NCBI GenBank assembly: GCA_026874595.1
Contig: CM049317.1
Location: forward strand, 11,972,382-12,036,381
DNA: 64,000 nucleotides
Direction of reading: 5' to 3'
From: Sipunculus nudus
Taxonomy: Eukaryota; Annelida; Sipuncula; Golfingiida; Sipunculidae
Part shown: piece after piece, positions 31,660 through 44,848 of the stretch
How positions within the stretch are numbered: the stretch's first letter is position 1
Layout: each line of letters begins with the position of its first letter
Notes under the pieces: generated by a model
Database searches by the model: none
Told to the model about the DNA's origin: nothing
What the model saw: only the letters and a program-made list of their open reading frames with translations
Position numbers and translations under genes: made by a program

Positions 31660-33615
31660 TTTAATCAAACCATTTTAGGTCAATATCCATTCGTATACCA
31701 TACGTAAAACAGTTTGCATAACAAAATAAGATATTTCAGATTTTATCAGTAATATATTTTACAGGAAAGGCCTTCTAGATGGTAAATTATGAACTGGTAA
31801 AATGGATTCATCGCCTGTTCGATAAAAGATCAATAAATATTATCAGTTTTACCTATTTTGTTTGATTGAAGAAGAAGTATGCAACGGTGTGATCAATCCT
31901 CTTATCATTGCGGCATTTCCACATTGAATTTTGTTTAAGAAAATAAGAAATTGCCAGTGCTGTCTCATACTCGATATGGAAGACCAAAATTCTTTGATCG
32001 CATCCATACTCGTATGCACCAGATTTCAGTATTGTTCTGTTTGATTAAAACTAGGAACCTCATAATTATGTGTCGTTTATAAATTCGTGGAAAAGTTTTA
32101 TTTCCTCCAGTTTCATTGTCACCTTTATTATTTATCTAATCTCCTCGTTATGTATTCAAGGATACACGTGAAGAATGGGTCAATGTCTGTCAACATTCTG
32201 GATACCGGTACTCAATATTTCAAAAGGTAATTTATCATTGGTAACATTGATAAACAAAAGTGAAAACTATCAAATGAATTGGCATATTTTCATTATTTTA
32301 AAACTAAATAGCAAATGTTCTCTTGTAGTGGTATACATCATTTTATAAGTGTACGATCCTATTTATTCATCAATAAAATTACAACATTGTTTATTTTTTT
32401 AAGAAAATAGTTCACAATACGATGTTATCTTCGAGCTCAATAATGATTCTTATTTATTTTCAAACGGATACAGGTAAATATTACAAGGGTCGTCTGCCTG
32501 TGTCGTCCATACTTTCAATACGTGGAACAAGACTTCTGCCAAACATTGGATATGTCTGTAAGCACAGTAGTGTAACACCAAAATATCATCAAAATACACA
32601 TTGTCAGATCGGAAAGGATGTACGTCAAGATTTTTTTTTAAAGTAAAACCAACCGGCTGAACTCGTAAATACTTACACTCCATAAAGACGAATTATACAT
32701 TGGTAAAAAACAAACTCAATATAATTAAAAAAAAGAAGTTACTTATATTCTCTGGAGAGGCGTTCCATTTGTTCAAACATTGAAGATAAACTCATAAATA
32801 AGCACAGTGTGAGTTAACTACATTACACAGGTGCCTTGTTTACACTGTTCCTGATCACATGGACATCGCGCACACGTGTCACATGGATGTATCACTTTTT
32901 GAATCAATAGGAGGCTCGCGCAGTGCAAATAGTACAATCAGTTATCCTATAGAGACACGGAGCTCCTATTAACAACAGTTCTCTGTAGATTACCAGGGTG
33001 AAGATGTTTGCCTTTCGTGACAGAGTTAACGCAACACACAGAGCCTAATCTTTCTGGGCGCAGAATCAATGTCTTCGGCAGGTGTTGTCTCAGGAATTAT
33101 CCAGTTGTAGGTAGCAGAATACGCTGTCACACAGCGATACCAAGTACCTATACAGTTAAGCGTTTAAATGAAGTCCTCGGTCTGTTTCGGGAAGCGGCCA
33201 CAAGTCCTTTATAGAGAAATCTCAGTGGCCTTCGTGAGACACCAAAGACCCCGACTATTTACGGTCGGTTATAGATATCATCTCCAAGCTGTCTCGATTC
33301 TGATACGCGCAAAACCTGCCCCTGTACGGCGGCAGATATCGTCAGGCTATACCGCTGATCGGTAACCTCTGTCGAACATCGTCCACCTCACGACGTATTT
33401 ATGCTTGCTTTCGTCACATGTCCTGATAGTCCTCTAGCCAGTCATCACTCCCAATTATGCCGACCGTCAATTACAGCATGAATGTTAATGTGGATACGCT
33501 TCTAAAGACAAAAACCAAGGAAAATTAAAAACAGGTGAACTTCCATTGAATTCTACAACAGACACTCGTTATTATAGAGGACGCCAAACAGAGACTGCTC
33601 CATTGAAATTAAATG
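31660..33615. repeat. Segmental duplication, copy 2 (about 1.95 kb)
   Basis: Direct repeat of 25688-27480. It has about 200 extra bases (about 32940-33140) relative to copy 1. The gtaagt donor seen in copy 1 at 26770 is ataagt here, and a 4-bp deletion disrupts the frame upstream of the lectin-like fragment. Confidence 0.85.
31971..32122 (-). pseudogene. Lectin-like N-half exon fragment (duplication copy 2)
   Basis: Open over the fragment: GGNKTFPRIYKRHIIMRFLV, then NTEIWCIRVWMRSKNFGLP. A few substitutions relative to copy 1 (MV to II, N to K). Immediately upstream the frame hits stops because of a 4-bp deletion relative to copy 1. Confidence 0.4.
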
Positions 33616-34742
33616 ATTAGAGTTCGTGTCCGTCTGTTAGTCCGTGTGTTGTCGCACTGGGTTAAAGTATAGCATAGAGTGCACTCGTGTTAACACTCAG
33701 GTCAAGGCGGATTTTGTTACAATGTAGGTTCGTGCTTCCCCGTTCAGCGATCTCTTATCACTATGAGTCACACTATTGGGGATGTGAACTTCCAGGTTCG
33801 TTTCAGTCAGTCAAAATAAGAGGCAGACAAGACATTAACATGCGCAAAGAAAAACTCTTAGACAGTCGTAAACTCACAAAAAAATATAATAACAAATAAT
33901 TGGGTTACATTCAGATCTCGGAGGGGGGGCATACACAGAATTAAAGCAGTAATCACGATGGTTCACAAAGTCCATTATTCCTCATAACACTAATCTTCCT
34001 AACACAGACACAGCCCGAAATGTTACATGTCACATGACCTCTCGTTCTCTCGTGACGTCTAGACGTTCGCTTAGCCCTGGCGTAATACGTGTACACGGAC
34101 CACAGGCTAATCGTAGCGTATTAGAGACAGATTGAACCATCACAGTATCTCGTCTCGACAAAGTTTTCTTGCCTGTTTCTGGGTGCGCACACCATCGTAA
34201 GAATGCCTGTCCTTTGGCAAACAATGTCAATGTCTCTTAACTACTTTAAAGATATAGTAACAACAGGTTGGCCTCCCCCAGACGTAGACTGTCAATAACC
34301 ACTGACCCGATCGCCCACCTGGACACACACAAGATTGCAGATAAGCCGGTTGGACTACTTTAGCATTCTCAGATGACGCTACACTCACGAAGCGCTACAG
34401 CTCTTCTCAAGATTACTAGGATTCACGCCTCATATGAGACTCTTGACGTGACAACTCCCGCTAGACTTCTCCGCCAATTAGCACCTTTTTCCTCGATGTC
34501 CGTTGTCAACACATTAAACTAGACGCCGACACACCCCCAGGGATAATTTCATCGGAAAACTACCCTAAACGAATTCCCAGACAAGACGTCGCCTACCAGA
34601 CACAGTCATACAGGATCGGTTCTGATGAGTCTATGCTACATAGAAATGAACATCAAAGAATGCAGGTGGCGCCTACTGATTGCTAGACTGCTTTGAACTT
34701 ACATTAAATGAACCACGTGTTCTGCCAAACGGGGTTTCTCAC
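33616..34742. other. Non-coding stretch, no gene seen
   Basis: Base composition is less AT-rich than the neighbours. Short frames (for example 34030-34230 minus) have no recognisable domain. Confidence 0.4.
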
Positions 34743-35324
34743 GCTAATGGTTAAACATGAGACAATACAAAAATTAATAACATTTACAAAACAATCACCT
34801 GGTCATAGTCCCTATACCTAAATACATAAAGTCACATCCTCTGGTGACACTATGGGTCCGTTAAAAATGGCCATAGACTTTCCCAGACGGATAATTTCAA
34901 TAGGTAAATTGAAACTAATCTGCAGGTTTAAAATTCTGATGCTTTAACAGCTCATACTTATACGGTAAATGTTAATATATAGTAAAACACTAGTATTTTA
35001 TCTTGTCCTGTAAAATAAACGTTAGTCATCCAATAGAACAGAATTAAGTTAGGAGTTAAGCTCTTTATCACATAACAGTTTATTGTAGCGATCAGAACAC
35101 AAAAGCCTAGAAGAAGAGCCGAGATTTTAAGGTGATGCGTCTCAGGTTGATTTGGAGAAGTGATAGAAATTATCCGTCTAGGAAAGTCTATGGCCATTTT
35201 CAACGGACCCATAGTGTCACCAGAGGATGTGACTTTATGTATTTAGGTATAGGGACTATGACCAGGTAATTGTTTTGTAAATGTTATTAATTTATTTTGC
35301 ATTGTATCATGTTTAACCATTAGC
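34743..35324. repeat. Large inverted repeat, arms about 160 bp
   Basis: The left arm 34743-34903 and right arm 35161-35324 are reverse complements with few mismatches (gctaatggttaaacatg at the outer left, catgtttaaccattagc at the outer right; tccgttaaaaatggccatag pairs with ctatggccattttcaacgga). The spacer is about 257 bp. It looks like a foldback or MITE-type element. Confidence 0.9.
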
Positions 35325-37284
35325 TTTTTTTGCAGGGAAAACTATTTTATCCAAGTTATCTATCAGATTAGGTGTACATTGGAGGATGAACTTCCAGACA
35401 AGTTGACAAACCGCTAGCTCAACGGATTAAGTAGTCAAAGGTCTCAGGAACAACTTGTTTTAAGGGCGTCACGTCCAGGGCGTGGACTATCAGATATCTA
35501 TTGTAGGTATGTGAACAGCAGAGCCGTCTGTGTTAAAACAACCGAAAGTATTGTGTTAGATATATTCAGGTATTTTAACTTTATTAATTTTATTTCCTTA
35601 CATCTTCTTATATTACCCTAAACATACTGAAAACAGTTGATTAAAAGTTGTGTTTTTTTTCGTAGTTTACAAATCTCCTTTACTTGCAAGAACATTTACC
35701 CTCCTGCTCAGGTTCGCCGATAAACAAACAATTCAGCAGGTGGTTAAGGCAAAATGTAAAAACTGTCACAACAGTCTGTCTGGGAACAATACTTTTTGTG
35801 TTTTTATTTGCTCAGAATGAAGTCATATTAATCTTTTCCCTAAAACATTCCTTGTCTGGAGGAAGAATCGTTCCGATTTCGCATTTTGCTTCAAGACATT
35901 CCCTATTTCCGTAAAGAAGCTGTCAGAAAAATAAATGAATATGAAATCAATAATTTCTATATTACAGTACCCACAAGTACCGTTTTTGTTTCTGTTACTA
36001 AAAACAAAATAAGCAAACAGTCAAACATCAACTTTTGCATCTTAGTGTATCCTAAGATATCTTTTTTAACCCTCACACGTAAGCCCTAAGTAATAACCTT
36101 GTGATTCGAATGCAGTTAAGATTAGTGGGCTTGTAAACAGAAGGTACTTCATATCATTTTTGCAACGTTGCTAACAGGAGGAGGAAAGGTACGGTTAACG
36201 GTCCCGATCTGTCAGTATCATAACTGTGCTCAGTGTCAACCGGGGATCTCTATATTCCCACAGTAATGTACCCTGACATGTCAAGTGAGATACCTTGACT
36301 GATAACCAGGCCAATTATTTCGGTCTATTCAGCCGCTACAAGAGGCGGTCATGTCATCTAAAACTGCGCAGCTGTGACCTGTAGCATGATCAAACTGAGT
36401 GACTAGTTCCTCTGTTGTGATGGTACACTTTTAAGGGTGAACATCTCGCTTACTGATATTTGAGAGGTATTAACTGATTAGAAATGCCTTAGCTAAACTG
36501 AGTGGGGGCGTTTTAAACAGTTAGAATTAAGAGACTCCACGTTTATGCAGCAGCTTTAGTATGATTGGGATGTACAAGTGAAACTCTATTATATACAGAT
36601 CAGTTAGAAATCATAAATAATGGAGCGGAATTATAAAATAATACATTCTATAATCTGCAACGCATAATATGTTTATATCCAGCTTATAACTATTTCCACA
36701 TTAACATTCTACATGGGGCATGGCGACAGTTAAAGGGCGAGAAGAAGCATTACTGAAACATAATATAAGGGTAATCAAATATGAATATATGGCAGAGTGC
36801 AGATGTCAGAACCAATAAATTATACCATTATCACTTTTAGGCAAATCATGCTTGACTGTGGAAAATAGAAAACGGTTTATACATTGGTGTAAAAGTAATG
36901 ATTTTGTTGCTGGAGATATGCATTGATATTCTGCTAGTCTTCATGTGAATATTTTTTTTCTGGCGAATAATGCGTAGGTAGATGGATGGATCTTCTGTCA
37001 AATGAAAACCCAGTCCTCATATTTATTAATAGTATTATCCCAATATTCGTCAAAATGGTTTTACTCTGTTTCACTAATCGTGCAAATGCAAACTAACTTC
37101 GTGGTTTTATTTGATAAATATAACTTAATAATGTCTGGTGCTAGCATTGGGACATGGTTGTCGATTGTTTTCACAGCAAGATATGTGGTATATGGTTACG
37201 CCTACTAACGTCACAGTGTTCAGTTCCACAAGGACAAAGGTTCTAGTTTTTCAGGTGTGGACGTATATTCGGTGATCAAAATAT
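35325..37284. other. Upstream region of the lectin receptor gene
   Basis: Contains a 76-codon plus frame at 35684-35914 with a hydrophobic stretch (TVCLGTILFVFLFAQNEVIL). It has no clear start context or partner exon and is not called as a gene. The 5' flank of the receptor gene occupies the right end, and I could not place a core promoter reliably. Confidence 0.35.
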
Positions 37285-37535
37285 ATGGTCAAAATGAAAC
37301 ACTTTTCAACAATTTCAGTATATGTATTTCTACTTTTACTTCTGTACATCGACATGGCTAAAATTGTGGTTCCTCTCTACGAGTTTGAGTACGGTAAGGC
37401 ACACTATTTTTTAAAGATAAACTAGAGGAAGTGGTTATCAGGAAATAAACACATCAGTCATATCACATCTTCATCCTGCAATTACATATTAGTCTCCATG
37501 TAACTATAGACAAACGGTGAAAATCTTGAGTGTGT

Positions 37536-37586
<51 letters not shown>

Positions 37587-37912
37587 AAGAGAGAGAGAGA
37601 AAGAAAGAGAGAGAGAGAGAGAAAGGATTATTCTGCAAAAAAAATTGCTGGTAATTTGCTCTACCAGTAAGCTATTGGGGATTCCCTACCCGAGTTTTTT
37701 CTCCTTTCGTGTAAAGTGGCTGTGTCGACACATGTAGCAGGCAATACTCTGACGTTTCTACTCCGGCGTTATTCGCTGCTTCTTATAAAAATATGCTAAT
37801 ACACAGAGGGGTTTTGGATCTCCTTTAGTTTAATGACAAAGCAAACAACCCATAAGCTCGGACTCCCACAAGAATTGAACCGGCTTTTCTTTGTATTCAT
37901 GTTCTCTCTCAT

Positions 37913-37969
<57 letters not shown>

Positions 37970-38978
37970 ATATACATGCATGTGTATATGTGTGTATGGA
38001 TAGATAGTAAGTTAGGTACCTTAATCGAGGATAAAAGATTGAGGAAATTAAAAAAAAGTCAGTATGTATTTGCACAACCTGTCTATTAAATATTCAAAAT
38101 AATGGTTTACAACACCTTGTAAAGCTAAGAATTATTGTTTTGAAGAGGGGAGAGGAGGCAGGTATGTTGGTATGTACATAAGGTGTGAGTACCTACATGG
38201 TTTTGTTTTATTAATCTCTAAATATTCGTATAAAACGATTCCCACTGCAGACGTATAATTCTAACCAGACGAGGGAATATATATTACAACATATATATAG
38301 ATTGACGGCATCTGCTCAACCAATATGAAATGAATTTAATAAACTGATTTGGGGTTGAAGTGTTATTAGGCTTTCTAATAGCTGAATACATATAATTATA
38401 TTAAATCGGTGGTTATGTTAATAATGGTATTTGTTATCATCTAAATGAACACAAGTGCACATCCTTATTAGAGAAAAATATTATATGATTTCTTTTTTGT
38501 CATCAAGGATGACAAATAGAAACACCATAACAGTTTGGTTATATCAAAGCCATGATATAAATACAAAGGTAAAAGATACCTTTGGCCCGACACCCTCCAA
38601 TGAAGCCAAGTTCACACATTAAACACAAAACAAAATGAAAACAGGCAAACCTTAACTTATTTATATCATCAAAATACGGACGTCTATTCATGATGTGACA
38701 ATAACCTTTGTAAACCCATATGTAATAGATGGGCAGTGTAAATGCACAATTGGTAGCAGTTAAGCTGGTGTAGGTGACCAAACTTTTCAAGATCGAGCCG
38801 ACCTTTTTTATGAGGTATTTAAAAAGAATCTAAAACAATACAATCAAGTATTATCTCAGACAATACTCAATCACTAAGCCACGCGGCCATTTGTATTAAA
38901 TGAATTCTCTGGATGCTAACATGTCGAATCGTAGGAAATGTTCATTATGATTAATGTACTGTCATTTTTATATAGTTT

Positions 38979-39043
<65 letters not shown>

Positions 39044-42000
39044 TTAATTACACCTGTATCAGTATGTAAGAAACATTGCAAACATTAATGCCAGTTTCCT
39101 ATCATGTCATGTTATAGATTTTCCTCCCTCATTATGTTGCCCCCTAGATTGCTCTCCATAGCGTTTCGAATGCTTGAAACTTCCGAACACCTTGATACCT
39201 ATTTTACAAAGCAACATCATCGCAAAGCAAGTTTTTCATACATACTATACCTGGAATATTTATCGCAAAGCAGGATTTTTAGCCCCGCTTACTGAGTCAT
39301 CTGAGCCATAGCAATCACTCTTTGTCCCTCGTCCGTCTGTTCACCGAGCACATATCGTAACCGCTGGACCTAGAAAAATTCTAACTGAAAACCCGTTGAG
39401 GTCCATAAAATGCCTGGGAATTCTCGCCAAAAATATGCTTGTTAGCACTTAGAAAGCAAGGCATGGCACCAAACTTTACTTTACAACCTTCTAATATGAC
39501 ATCCAAGCAGGTCCTCGGTAAGTCTCATTTGAATCCTGGAATTAGGTCATTGTTACCCATAATCTCTGACATATGAGCAGAAAACCTCATTTTGAGCCCC
39601 CAGAGTGTAAGACAGGTTACAAATCTTTACTGTTAGCCCCAGAAAAATTTTTCTTAATATAGAGGGAGGTCATTATTATGTCTCCTTTGACACTTTGAAA
39701 ATAAGATCATTGCGACCTATATTGAGTGAGCTGTGTGAAACAACATGATTTTAGTTTCCTATAAGTCAGTTGGGCACAGGTCATAGTAGTTTAACGTGGA
39801 AACATCTATCTAAGCATCGTTAGAGTTCCTAGTAAAAACTTCTTGCTCTTTTCTAATGACTTTGGGCAAAAATATAATTTTGAGTACTCTGGAAGTCATT
39901 ATACCACTTGTGCAAGGTTTATTACAAAAGGTCTTACAAGATCAGAACATAAGTAAATAGAAAAACACTCAGAGAGCGCAGTCCTCCGCAAAGACATGTC
40001 ATCACCCCATATGGCATTTTCAGATAAGCAGCATTTTTCCTTTAAAAAATCCTGGATGCGGACCACCCCCAAAATTTAGTCAAATGTTCCTTGTATCATT
40101 GCAGAGCTAACCTAAAAATTTCATCAAAACCTATCGATATTTTTTGGTGTAATATTGCTAACAGACAAACAAACCAACCAACGCCTGCAAAAGCATAATA
40201 CCCGCCCTTGGCGGAGGTAATAAGGTATATTATGATGTATTTGTATTTTGAAATGTAGACCCATTGTGTCACAATGTGTCAGGGTCATTTGTTCATTCGT
40301 ACTACCCCGGCGATAATGGACAAACCGAATTGGTTTTTATCTTAACAGGTTCAATTGAAGAATTGAAAAGAATTTTTTATTGATCAATCAGGGAATGAGG
40401 AAAATGACGGTGACCTCTATTCTTTGAGTACCTGGACAGAAAATAAAAATTAAATATCTATAGCAAAGCACAACTGGTAACCGTTAGGCACAGTTTGTAT
40501 TAATAAATGCCTCTTGTAGAGAAAAATGTAACACAGTTTAACATTACCTTCTATCTTGGAGTGATCTAGAGACAATGTTCGAACATTAATATAAGTCAAT
40601 TTATAGATATTATGTGTCTTGAACCAACTGCAAAACTTGCTGCCAGAAATTTTAGAATATTGCTTTGGAATTTTTAATGATAGATTGATCCTGAATTCAA
40701 TGAAAGAATAAATCGTATAACTTATCATGAAATCTTTTTCTTAACATTTTTGTAGACTGAACAAGTTACAGACCTCACATATAATTTTTACTGAGAAAAA
40801 AGCTTCACAATTGATTTTTCCATGTTCAGTAGCTCATGATAAAAAGGCTTACCTGCATATGAGGTAATTTATTTTTACTTAAGCAGAATATCATGGAACA
40901 TCATGGTACTACATTTTGCAACTGTGCGAGCTTCCGGTAACCTTTAAAAGAAAATCTATGTCAACTGTTGAATAGCCAAGGATTTGATCCATGCATTTTA
41001 TCTACTGAGCTAAACTAGGGTTGTGTCTATAAAGTCATTTAAGAATGATATTTAAATAGTACAAGTAGTAGATGGAAAAGACGTCAAGGTACATTCTTAT
41101 AAACAGAGCAATACATATTTATCACATTGACCATGTACTAGTAAGGATATGTAAATATGTAGCAGCATGCTCTTGCCCGCCCATAATTATACCAATATAT
41201 AATTGCACTTGGCCTCAAGGCAGATTATGCAGGCGATTTTTCTATGCTGGCTACTTGTGCATGTTTTTGAGGAGATATATTAAAAAAAAATATCGGTTTC
41301 CTTACAAAAAACCTAAAAGTGATTGATTCCAAGATTGCATGGGGGTTTATCGACGAAACCCAACTGTAATTCAATTTAGCAAAGTGTAGCCCCTGTAAAT
41401 AAGCATGCATAAAGCCAATACTTTGTCTTGTGTAATTTATATGCTTCAAACTGAAAATACAAAGCTATTTTGGTATGTTTTTCCAACATATGTGGTAAAA
41501 TTAGCGGTTTAATCCTAGAAAAGATAATACTTATGTTATGGTCTAGTCTTAAATCTTTTAGATAATGTTTTAACAGGGACCACTGAAATTGTAATGCACC
41601 AGAAGAGGTCCCACACTCTGTATTTCAGTGCCCATAACATCTGATGAAAAATGTTTTATGTGCTTTAGTGTGTTTATTCCTATTACCCTGCCTTTTTATC
41701 AAAATTTCAAGAATCCTTTCGTATTCTATTACGCTTTGTCTAAACACAAATTGTAAAAATATATTGGATTAAATTATTCTAAGAAAAGCATCAGCAAAAA
41801 GCGTACAACCAAAGTTATAGAGCAGTTCTTGATGTCTATTGTGTTATAACTTCAGACAAACAAGAAAAAAACCAAATCGAAGCGGAAGCCGTATGTAGGC
41901 AGAGAGGGTTGGTTCTGCCTACGTCTATTGAAGCAACTGAGAGAAGTGCTCTCATGAATCTCATGGATATTCTAAACATTGAAAACATGTGGCTTGCGAT

Positions 42001-44820
42001 TTTATATTTAAAAGAAAACAAATGGAAATGGCTTGAAAGGACGATGAGAGGTAAGACCCTAAACCCTAGTGATATTCTCAAATGATAGGGTGTCCTCATT
42101 ATAACGTTTTTATTACATTATATCACTGAGATATCTCTTAAGTCTTTATATAAGGTATTGCGGTACATTTTACAAAAAGGATGTAGGGCTCAAGGGTGTT
42201 ACTTGCTTTTGTGGTTCAGGAGTAGAACGAGGGAAGTAAAGCTATGAGCTCATGGGTTCAAATCTCAGCAGAGGCGCTGAGACATTTATAGTCAGCTCAC
42301 TTCCGGGGTGAGCGCTCTGTAAGCTTAACCTGAAGGCTGTGCCCGATGGTCTTCAAAAATGAGTGCGCCTTTCGGGGGTTAGCTCGGTGCTATGACCAAA
42401 CAATGGTGACAATCACATACACAGAGCAACCAGGTGCAAACGCAATCGTGCCAGGCTAATCCCATTGTCTAAACTTAGGGGAAGCCCAGTTAGCTTGTCC
42501 GAAGCCGCAATAGAATGGCTATATAGAACTGCAATGTATATTGTTTTATTTATTGAAGAAATATGTTGTTTTGCTAACAGGGACCCGCGAGTTACGCTCA
42601 TCAAATAACTTTAATCTGAGGATTCGTCGGGATCAAGAAGGGTTAGATTGTGTGATACTGCGGAATTCGGGATACTATGCACAAAATTGTTTTGCCATTG
42701 CTGATGGGTGTATTTGCGAATATTCAGGTAGGACTTATACATATTATTGGCTCTCAAATGCATATTACAATGTTTCACTTTTAAATGAACAGTTTCCATA
42801 ACAACCCGTTCACGTAAGTGAATATATAATGCAAGGTTTTTGAAATGGGAAAAATAAACAATTTGCTTATTCTTAAAAATTTACTCTTTCTGTGGACATT
42901 TGGATATTGTCTATTTTCAGCGTGTTCTGCTTGCTCGTATAAAAACTGCACGAAAGCAGGATTTGCCTGTGTATCCATACACAATGTAAAGATGACCTGG
43001 TACATGGCATATTTAAAATGCGTCATGGCAGGAGGTAACTTGATTGGAGAAATGATACTAGGTCATTTACAGTCCAGCATGTTTGATCGAGAATACTGGA
43101 CTGGAGTTTTTAGAAATGGATGGATTGTCAAGAAACGGAACAAAAAGAGTAAGAGTCTATTATATCTATTATATTCAAATCCTCACAGTTGATTATATTT
43201 CTATTCTTCAGAGCTAAACGTTGTTCATAAGAGACAGATTGGTAAGTTTTGAGTTACTTTTCTTGCATATACACTCACTTCGTATAGATCACCAGACACA
43301 TACGGTTTAGATGTATGTATTAACCTTGTGATATTTGTTATGTTAGTATCTACATGTACAGGATTGAATATATTGTTTTATGTAAAAGAAAACTCAAATC
43401 CATTTATCGAATGTATTTTTGCTGAGTAGTTCATCATGTCACAATTTTCCGATGGCAAAGTGAAGATGTTATAGAGAGCGGTCTATTCTGTGTAGTTCTG
43501 AAGCGCACAGGAAAGAAAGAAGGCAACAGTGAACTCACGCACTCTTACTCTTGGGCACCAGTGAACTGTACTGCAAAATACTATTTTGCTTGTGTAAGGG
43601 GTGAGTGTTGTTCAAAGCAGAATAATGAAATAATTTAACAAGCTTCTCTCGAACAAATAAATAACTACATGTAAATATGTTGGGCAACAATAGGAATGAG
43701 ATAACCTACCGGAGTCACGCGCAGACTCCTTACCCTAAAAACCTTGCCCAAAACAAATGATAATAATTATCTGTAAAATATATTTCCTGTTACTTGCAAG
43801 AGGAAACAGTTAATCCAATAAATGACACAGCGCCGCCAAACCGGGTATATTTTTTTACAAGGGTGAATAAGCTTATATTGATAAATTCATTAATATTAGT
43901 GGATGGGTTTTATATTCATATGGACACGCATATACATACATAAATATATATTACAAAAAATTAAATGTCTTTATCTGCATTGTGTTGAAGCAAACACGAG
44001 CCAAAATGACACGGGAAAAGTGTTGCTTCCAACTGAAAGGCCTACCAATATAAGTGTCTGTAAGTATGTAAGCTCTGGTTAAAGTCTTGTCTTGAACTTG
44101 AGGCTAAACATCAGTACTGTTATATAATTAATATCCGTAATAATACGACTAGGCGGATATAAGGATTATCATGGGTAGTTCCTTTGATCCTTTTAGACAA
44201 ATACTTTTGCATTTATGTAAAAAAAGGTCCCAATATTTTCAGAAATAAAAAAGATAACAAAAGGTATCACTTGGAAAGCTTTTGGCTTGAACGTAGAGTT
44301 AAAAACGGAAGTAAAATGTTAAAAAACCTCGAACGCTCGTAAAGCTGGGAGGTAAAACATCTTCGCGAAATACTCCATATTATGTGTATCGCGTGAATCG
44401 TACTAATGTTGTGTTATCTGACTTTACGGAATGAATCAACAATAGCCTACACAGAGCCCTATGTGAAATCCGAAACAGGTTGGTGTTAAACGTAGTTGTA
44501 TTGTTGTATAACATTTAAACATAATGCTATATATCGAATTTGAAGCCTCTGAGTTTGTTTGCAAGAGGCAGCATAGCAAACACTGAGAAAGCAATAATTC
44601 ATACAAAGGGATAGATGTAATTCATTTCTCTTAATGGTTTATCAAAACGTATATTCACACATGTTAACACTTCCAAAATATTAGTAATACAGCAAGTATT
44701 AATTTGTCGGTTTTAGAAGCTGAAAGACCGCAGGGGACAATTGTTTATGTTGGAATAATACTAGGGTCGACTTTTTCTACTGTGGGGGTATTTGCTCTAC
44801 TCTGCTGCAAAATGTTTTAA
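37285..44820 (+). CDS. Two-domain C-type-lectin-like type I membrane receptor
   Basis: Eight exons, every junction phase 1: 37285-37393, 41856-42050, 42581-42727, 42921-43148, 43430-43600, 43991-44059, 44446-44478, 44717-44820. From the Met at 37294 the product is 348 residues; an in-frame Met three codons earlier (37285) is also possible. Residues 1-22 are a signal peptide (ISVYVFLLLLLYIDMA). Residues about 25-147 are lectin-like domain 1 (EAEAVCRQRGLVLP, WLAILYLKENKWKW, LDCVIL, NCFAIADGCICEY). Residues 148-280 are domain 2 (MTWYMAYLKCVMAGG, YWTGVFRNGW, LFCVVL, NCTAKYYFACV). A Thr/Ser stalk with NTS, NDT and NIS sequons (281-318) follows, then a membrane helix (TIVYVGIILGSTFSTVGVFA) and a CCKMF tail. 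No EPN/QPD or WND motif is seen, so calcium-dependent sugar binding is unlikely. The 33-bp exon 7 is the least certain, but without it a stop would form at the 6/8 junction. AATAAA lies at 44841. Confidence 0.82.
37538..37624. repeat. (GA)n microsatellite
   Basis: About 85 bp of GA dinucleotides with a few AAG interruptions, in the first intron of the lectin receptor. Confidence 0.95.
37903..37974. repeat. (TC)n(TA)n compound microsatellite
   Basis: TC repeats running into TA repeats, in the first intron of the receptor. Close to a weak tRNA B-box-like ggttcaattct on the minus strand (about 37870-37880). Confidence 0.9.
38976..39040. repeat. (TA)n microsatellite
   Basis: TA run with one ACA interruption, in the first intron of the receptor. 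Confidence 0.95.
39297..40222. repeat. Dispersed invertebrate-type repeat in intron 1
   Basis: Starts near gagccatagcaatcactctt and gtccctcgtccgtctgttca, and ends near cgcccttggcggaggtaata after gacaaacaaaccaaccaacg. These phrases recur in many lophotrochozoan genomes as parts of interspersed repeats (recalled, not searched). No coding sequence. Confidence 0.4.
40970..41030 (-). repeat. tRNA-like fragment (SINE head or decayed tRNA)
   Basis: On the minus strand, tagctcagtagataaa resembles a Pol III A box and ggatcaaatcc a B box. The spacing is too short for a whole tRNA, so this is a degraded tRNA or SINE piece. Confidence 0.35.
42190..42520 (+). repeat. tRNA-derived SINE-like insertion in intron
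   Basis: An A-box-like tggttcaggagtaga is followed by a B-box-like gggttcaaatctc about 30 bases later. It lies in the intron between the two exons of lectin domain 1 and is GC-richer than its surroundings. Confidence 0.45.
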
Positions 44821-44838
44821 TGTGGGGCACAACAATGG

Positions 44839-44848
44839 TAAATAAACA
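44839..44848 (+). terminator. Polyadenylation signal of the lectin receptor
   Basis: AATAAA at 44841-44846, about 20 bases after the TAA. Close to the stop, so the 3' UTR would be very short or a later signal is used. Confidence 0.45.

Noticed and set aside
37534-37737. Plus frame of alternating Arg-Glu
   Set aside because: Translation of the (GA)n microsatellite.
40970-41030. Functional tRNA gene
   Set aside because: A- and B-box-like sequences are present, but the arms do not form a full cloverleaf at this spacing. Kept only as a repeat fragment.
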